Of a stretch of DNA of 64,000 bases, positions 62,980-64,000 are shown one piece after another. Position 1 is the stretch's first letter. Every line of letters starts with the position of its first letter. Where the stretch lies: assembly GCF_009183415.1 (NCBI RefSeq), contig NZ_WEHU01000015.1, positions 62,001 through 126,000 of the forward strand, in the 5' to 3' direction. The translations under genes were made by a program, and so were the position numbers. The notes below the pieces were generated by a model, which saw nothing but the letters and a program-made list of their open reading frames with translations, made no database searches and was not told the DNA's origin. Source of the DNA: Bacillus sp. B1-b2. GTDB lineage: Bacteria > Bacillota > Bacilli > Bacillales > Cytobacillaceae.

Positions 62980-63945
62980 ATGCTTCGTATATTTACAAGG
63001 AAATTTTTAGAAGTAGCCATTTTTATGCTACTTATCACCTTTGTTAGCTTTTTGGTTGTCCGGATAGCACCTGGTGATCCTGTACTATCGATTCTAAATG
63101 TAGATGAACTTTCTGTCAGTCAGGATCAGCTTGAAGCAGTAAGAGAGGAGATGGGGTTTAATAAGCCCCTTCTTGTTCAATATGGATCTTGGCTCTTAAA
63201 CTTTTTACAGCTTGACTTTGGTGAGTCATATACAACAGGTCAACCTGTACTAGAAATGATTGCAATGGGATTACCAGCGACATTAGAATTAACATTAGGA
63301 TCTTTACTGGTTATGTTATGTATAGCGATTCCTTTAGGATCACTTTCTGCTCTATACAGAAACAGTTGGATTGATCATCTAAGTAGAACTCTTTCTATAT
63401 TAGGTGCAGCAATCCCAAGTTTTTGGCTTGGACTTATCTTTATTGATTTATTTGCTGTTAAATTCAGCTGGTTTCCTACTATGGGAAGAGATGGCTTTGC
63501 TTCTCTTATTTTGCCATCACTAACCCTTGGAATTGCTATTTCAAGTGTTTATGTAAGATTGTTACGCTCTAGTTTACTAGATTCTTTAAGTCAAGAATTT
63601 ATTCGATCTGCAAGAGCACGTGGATTATCTGAAAGCAGAATATTCTTCTTACACGCATTTCGCCATAGTCTTCCACCAGTTATTACTGTATTTGGGGTAA
63701 GTTTAGGTAGCTTAATCGGTGGCGTTGTGGTAGTGGAAGTATTATTCGCATATCCAGGTATCGGGAAACTTGTAGTAGATTCTATACGCCAACGAGATTA
63801 TCCAGTTATTCAAGGATACATCTTGATCATGGCTATTTTTGTTTTTATTGTAAATACTTGTGTGGATTTATCTTATCGCTATCTAAACCCAGAATTGCGA
63901 TTAAAGGAAAAGTCCTGCGGTAATATGTCAAGTACCAAAATCTAA
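62980..63945 (+). CDS. Nickel/peptide-type ABC importer, first permease (NikB/CntB type)
   Basis: 321 residues as read, six membrane helices. N-terminal FLVVRIAPGDP and the coupling-loop motif EFIRSARARGLSESRIFFLHAFRHSLPP are typical for the first permease of NikBC/OppBC systems. It directly follows the binding-protein stop. The last 13 or so residues (SCGNMSSTKI) look unusual and include an ATG that may be the start of the second permease; see findings. The second permease and ATPases should lie beyond 64000. Confidence 0.87.
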   Translation: MLRIFTRKFLEVAIFMLLITFVSFLVVRIAPGDPVLSILNVDELSVSQDQLEAVREEMGFNKPLLVQYGSWLLNFLQLDFGESYTTGQPVLEMIAMGLPATLELTLGSLLVMLCIAIPLGSLSALYRNSWIDHLSRTLSILGAAIPSFWLGLIFIDLFAVKFSWFPTMGRDGFASLILPSLTLGIAISSVYVRLLRSSLLDSLSQEFIRSARARGLSESRIFFLHAFRHSLPPVITVFGVSLGSLIGGVVVVEVLFAYPGIGKLVVDSIRQRDYPVIQGYILIMAIFVFIVNTCVDLSYRYLNPELRLKEKSCGNMSSTKI

Positions 63946-64000
63946 GGAATTGGAAATTGTAAGCCAACCAATACCTAAAAAAGACAATACTTAAGAAACC

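Noticed and set aside
61402-63945. Oligopeptide (Opp) importer
   Set aside because: The promoter carries Zur-type boxes rather than CodY-like signals, so metal or metallophore uptake is preferred; peptide transport remains possible.

Overview
The window is chromosomal DNA from a low-GC, Gram-positive, spore-former-like member of the Bacillaceae. The evidence is strong GGAGG ribosome binding sites, TTG and GTG starts, intrinsic terminators with U-tracts, CcpA-type cre-like sites, and close matches to Bacillus families (AraR, XylR, NagR, TreA, RsbR, DtpT, PepT, AraM). The genus cannot be fixed by reading. There is no tRNA, rRNA, CRISPR array, prophage or complete insertion sequence. It reads as a dense carbohydrate-utilisation island.

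Layout. 1-4400: accessory genes (an unrecognised protein cut by the window edge, a TspO-like membrane protein, a lipoprotein, an orphan HsdR-N-like nuclease) and a gene-free stretch with palindromic repeats. 4800-10400: gluconate module (gntP, RpiR-type regulator, short 6-phosphogluconate dehydrogenase, gntK), with a shared A/T-rich dyad in its promoters and an eight-unit 51-bp minisatellite at the end of gntK. 10800-15700: AraC-type regulator divergent from galK-galE-galT. 15700-17230: a glycosyltransferase split by a frameshift. 17349-22740: amino-sugar operon nagA-nagB-nagR-murQ-nagP behind a promoter with a cre-like site and a NagR box. 22740-28700: peptide transporter dtpT, rpe, small unknown genes, pepT and an anchored thioredoxin-like protein. 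28830-36965: sugar-binding protein, LytS/YesM-type kinase and YesN-type regulator, then a monosaccharide ABC importer. 36967-40290: RsbR-like STAS protein, second AraC regulator and GH27 glycosidase. 40370-52760: araR, xylR, xylAB, araB-araD-araA, galM and araM. 53010-56835: small membrane protein, treA, a free EIIA-Glc domain and hisJ. 56850-60890: small protein and a heterodimeric ABC exporter behind paired dyads. 61317-64000: a promoter with two Zur-type boxes driving a nickel/peptide-type ABC importer that runs off the window.

How it fits together. Gluconate, xylose and arabinose all enter the pentose-phosphate pathway as 6-phosphogluconate, xylulose-5-P or ribulose-5-P, and the stand-alone rpe connects the last two. 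The binding protein/kinase/regulator set probably switches on the ABC importer when a pentose is outside. XylR and AraR control the catabolic genes, and several promoters carry cre-like sites. NagP and the trehalose branch need an EIIA, which the free EIIA protein could supply. Strongest second looks: the Zur-type importer, the RpiR gluconate circuit, the minisatellite built on a terminator arm, the three-component sugar sensor, and the paired-dyad ABC exporter with one degenerate ATP site. All assignments come from reading the sequence; nothing was searched.
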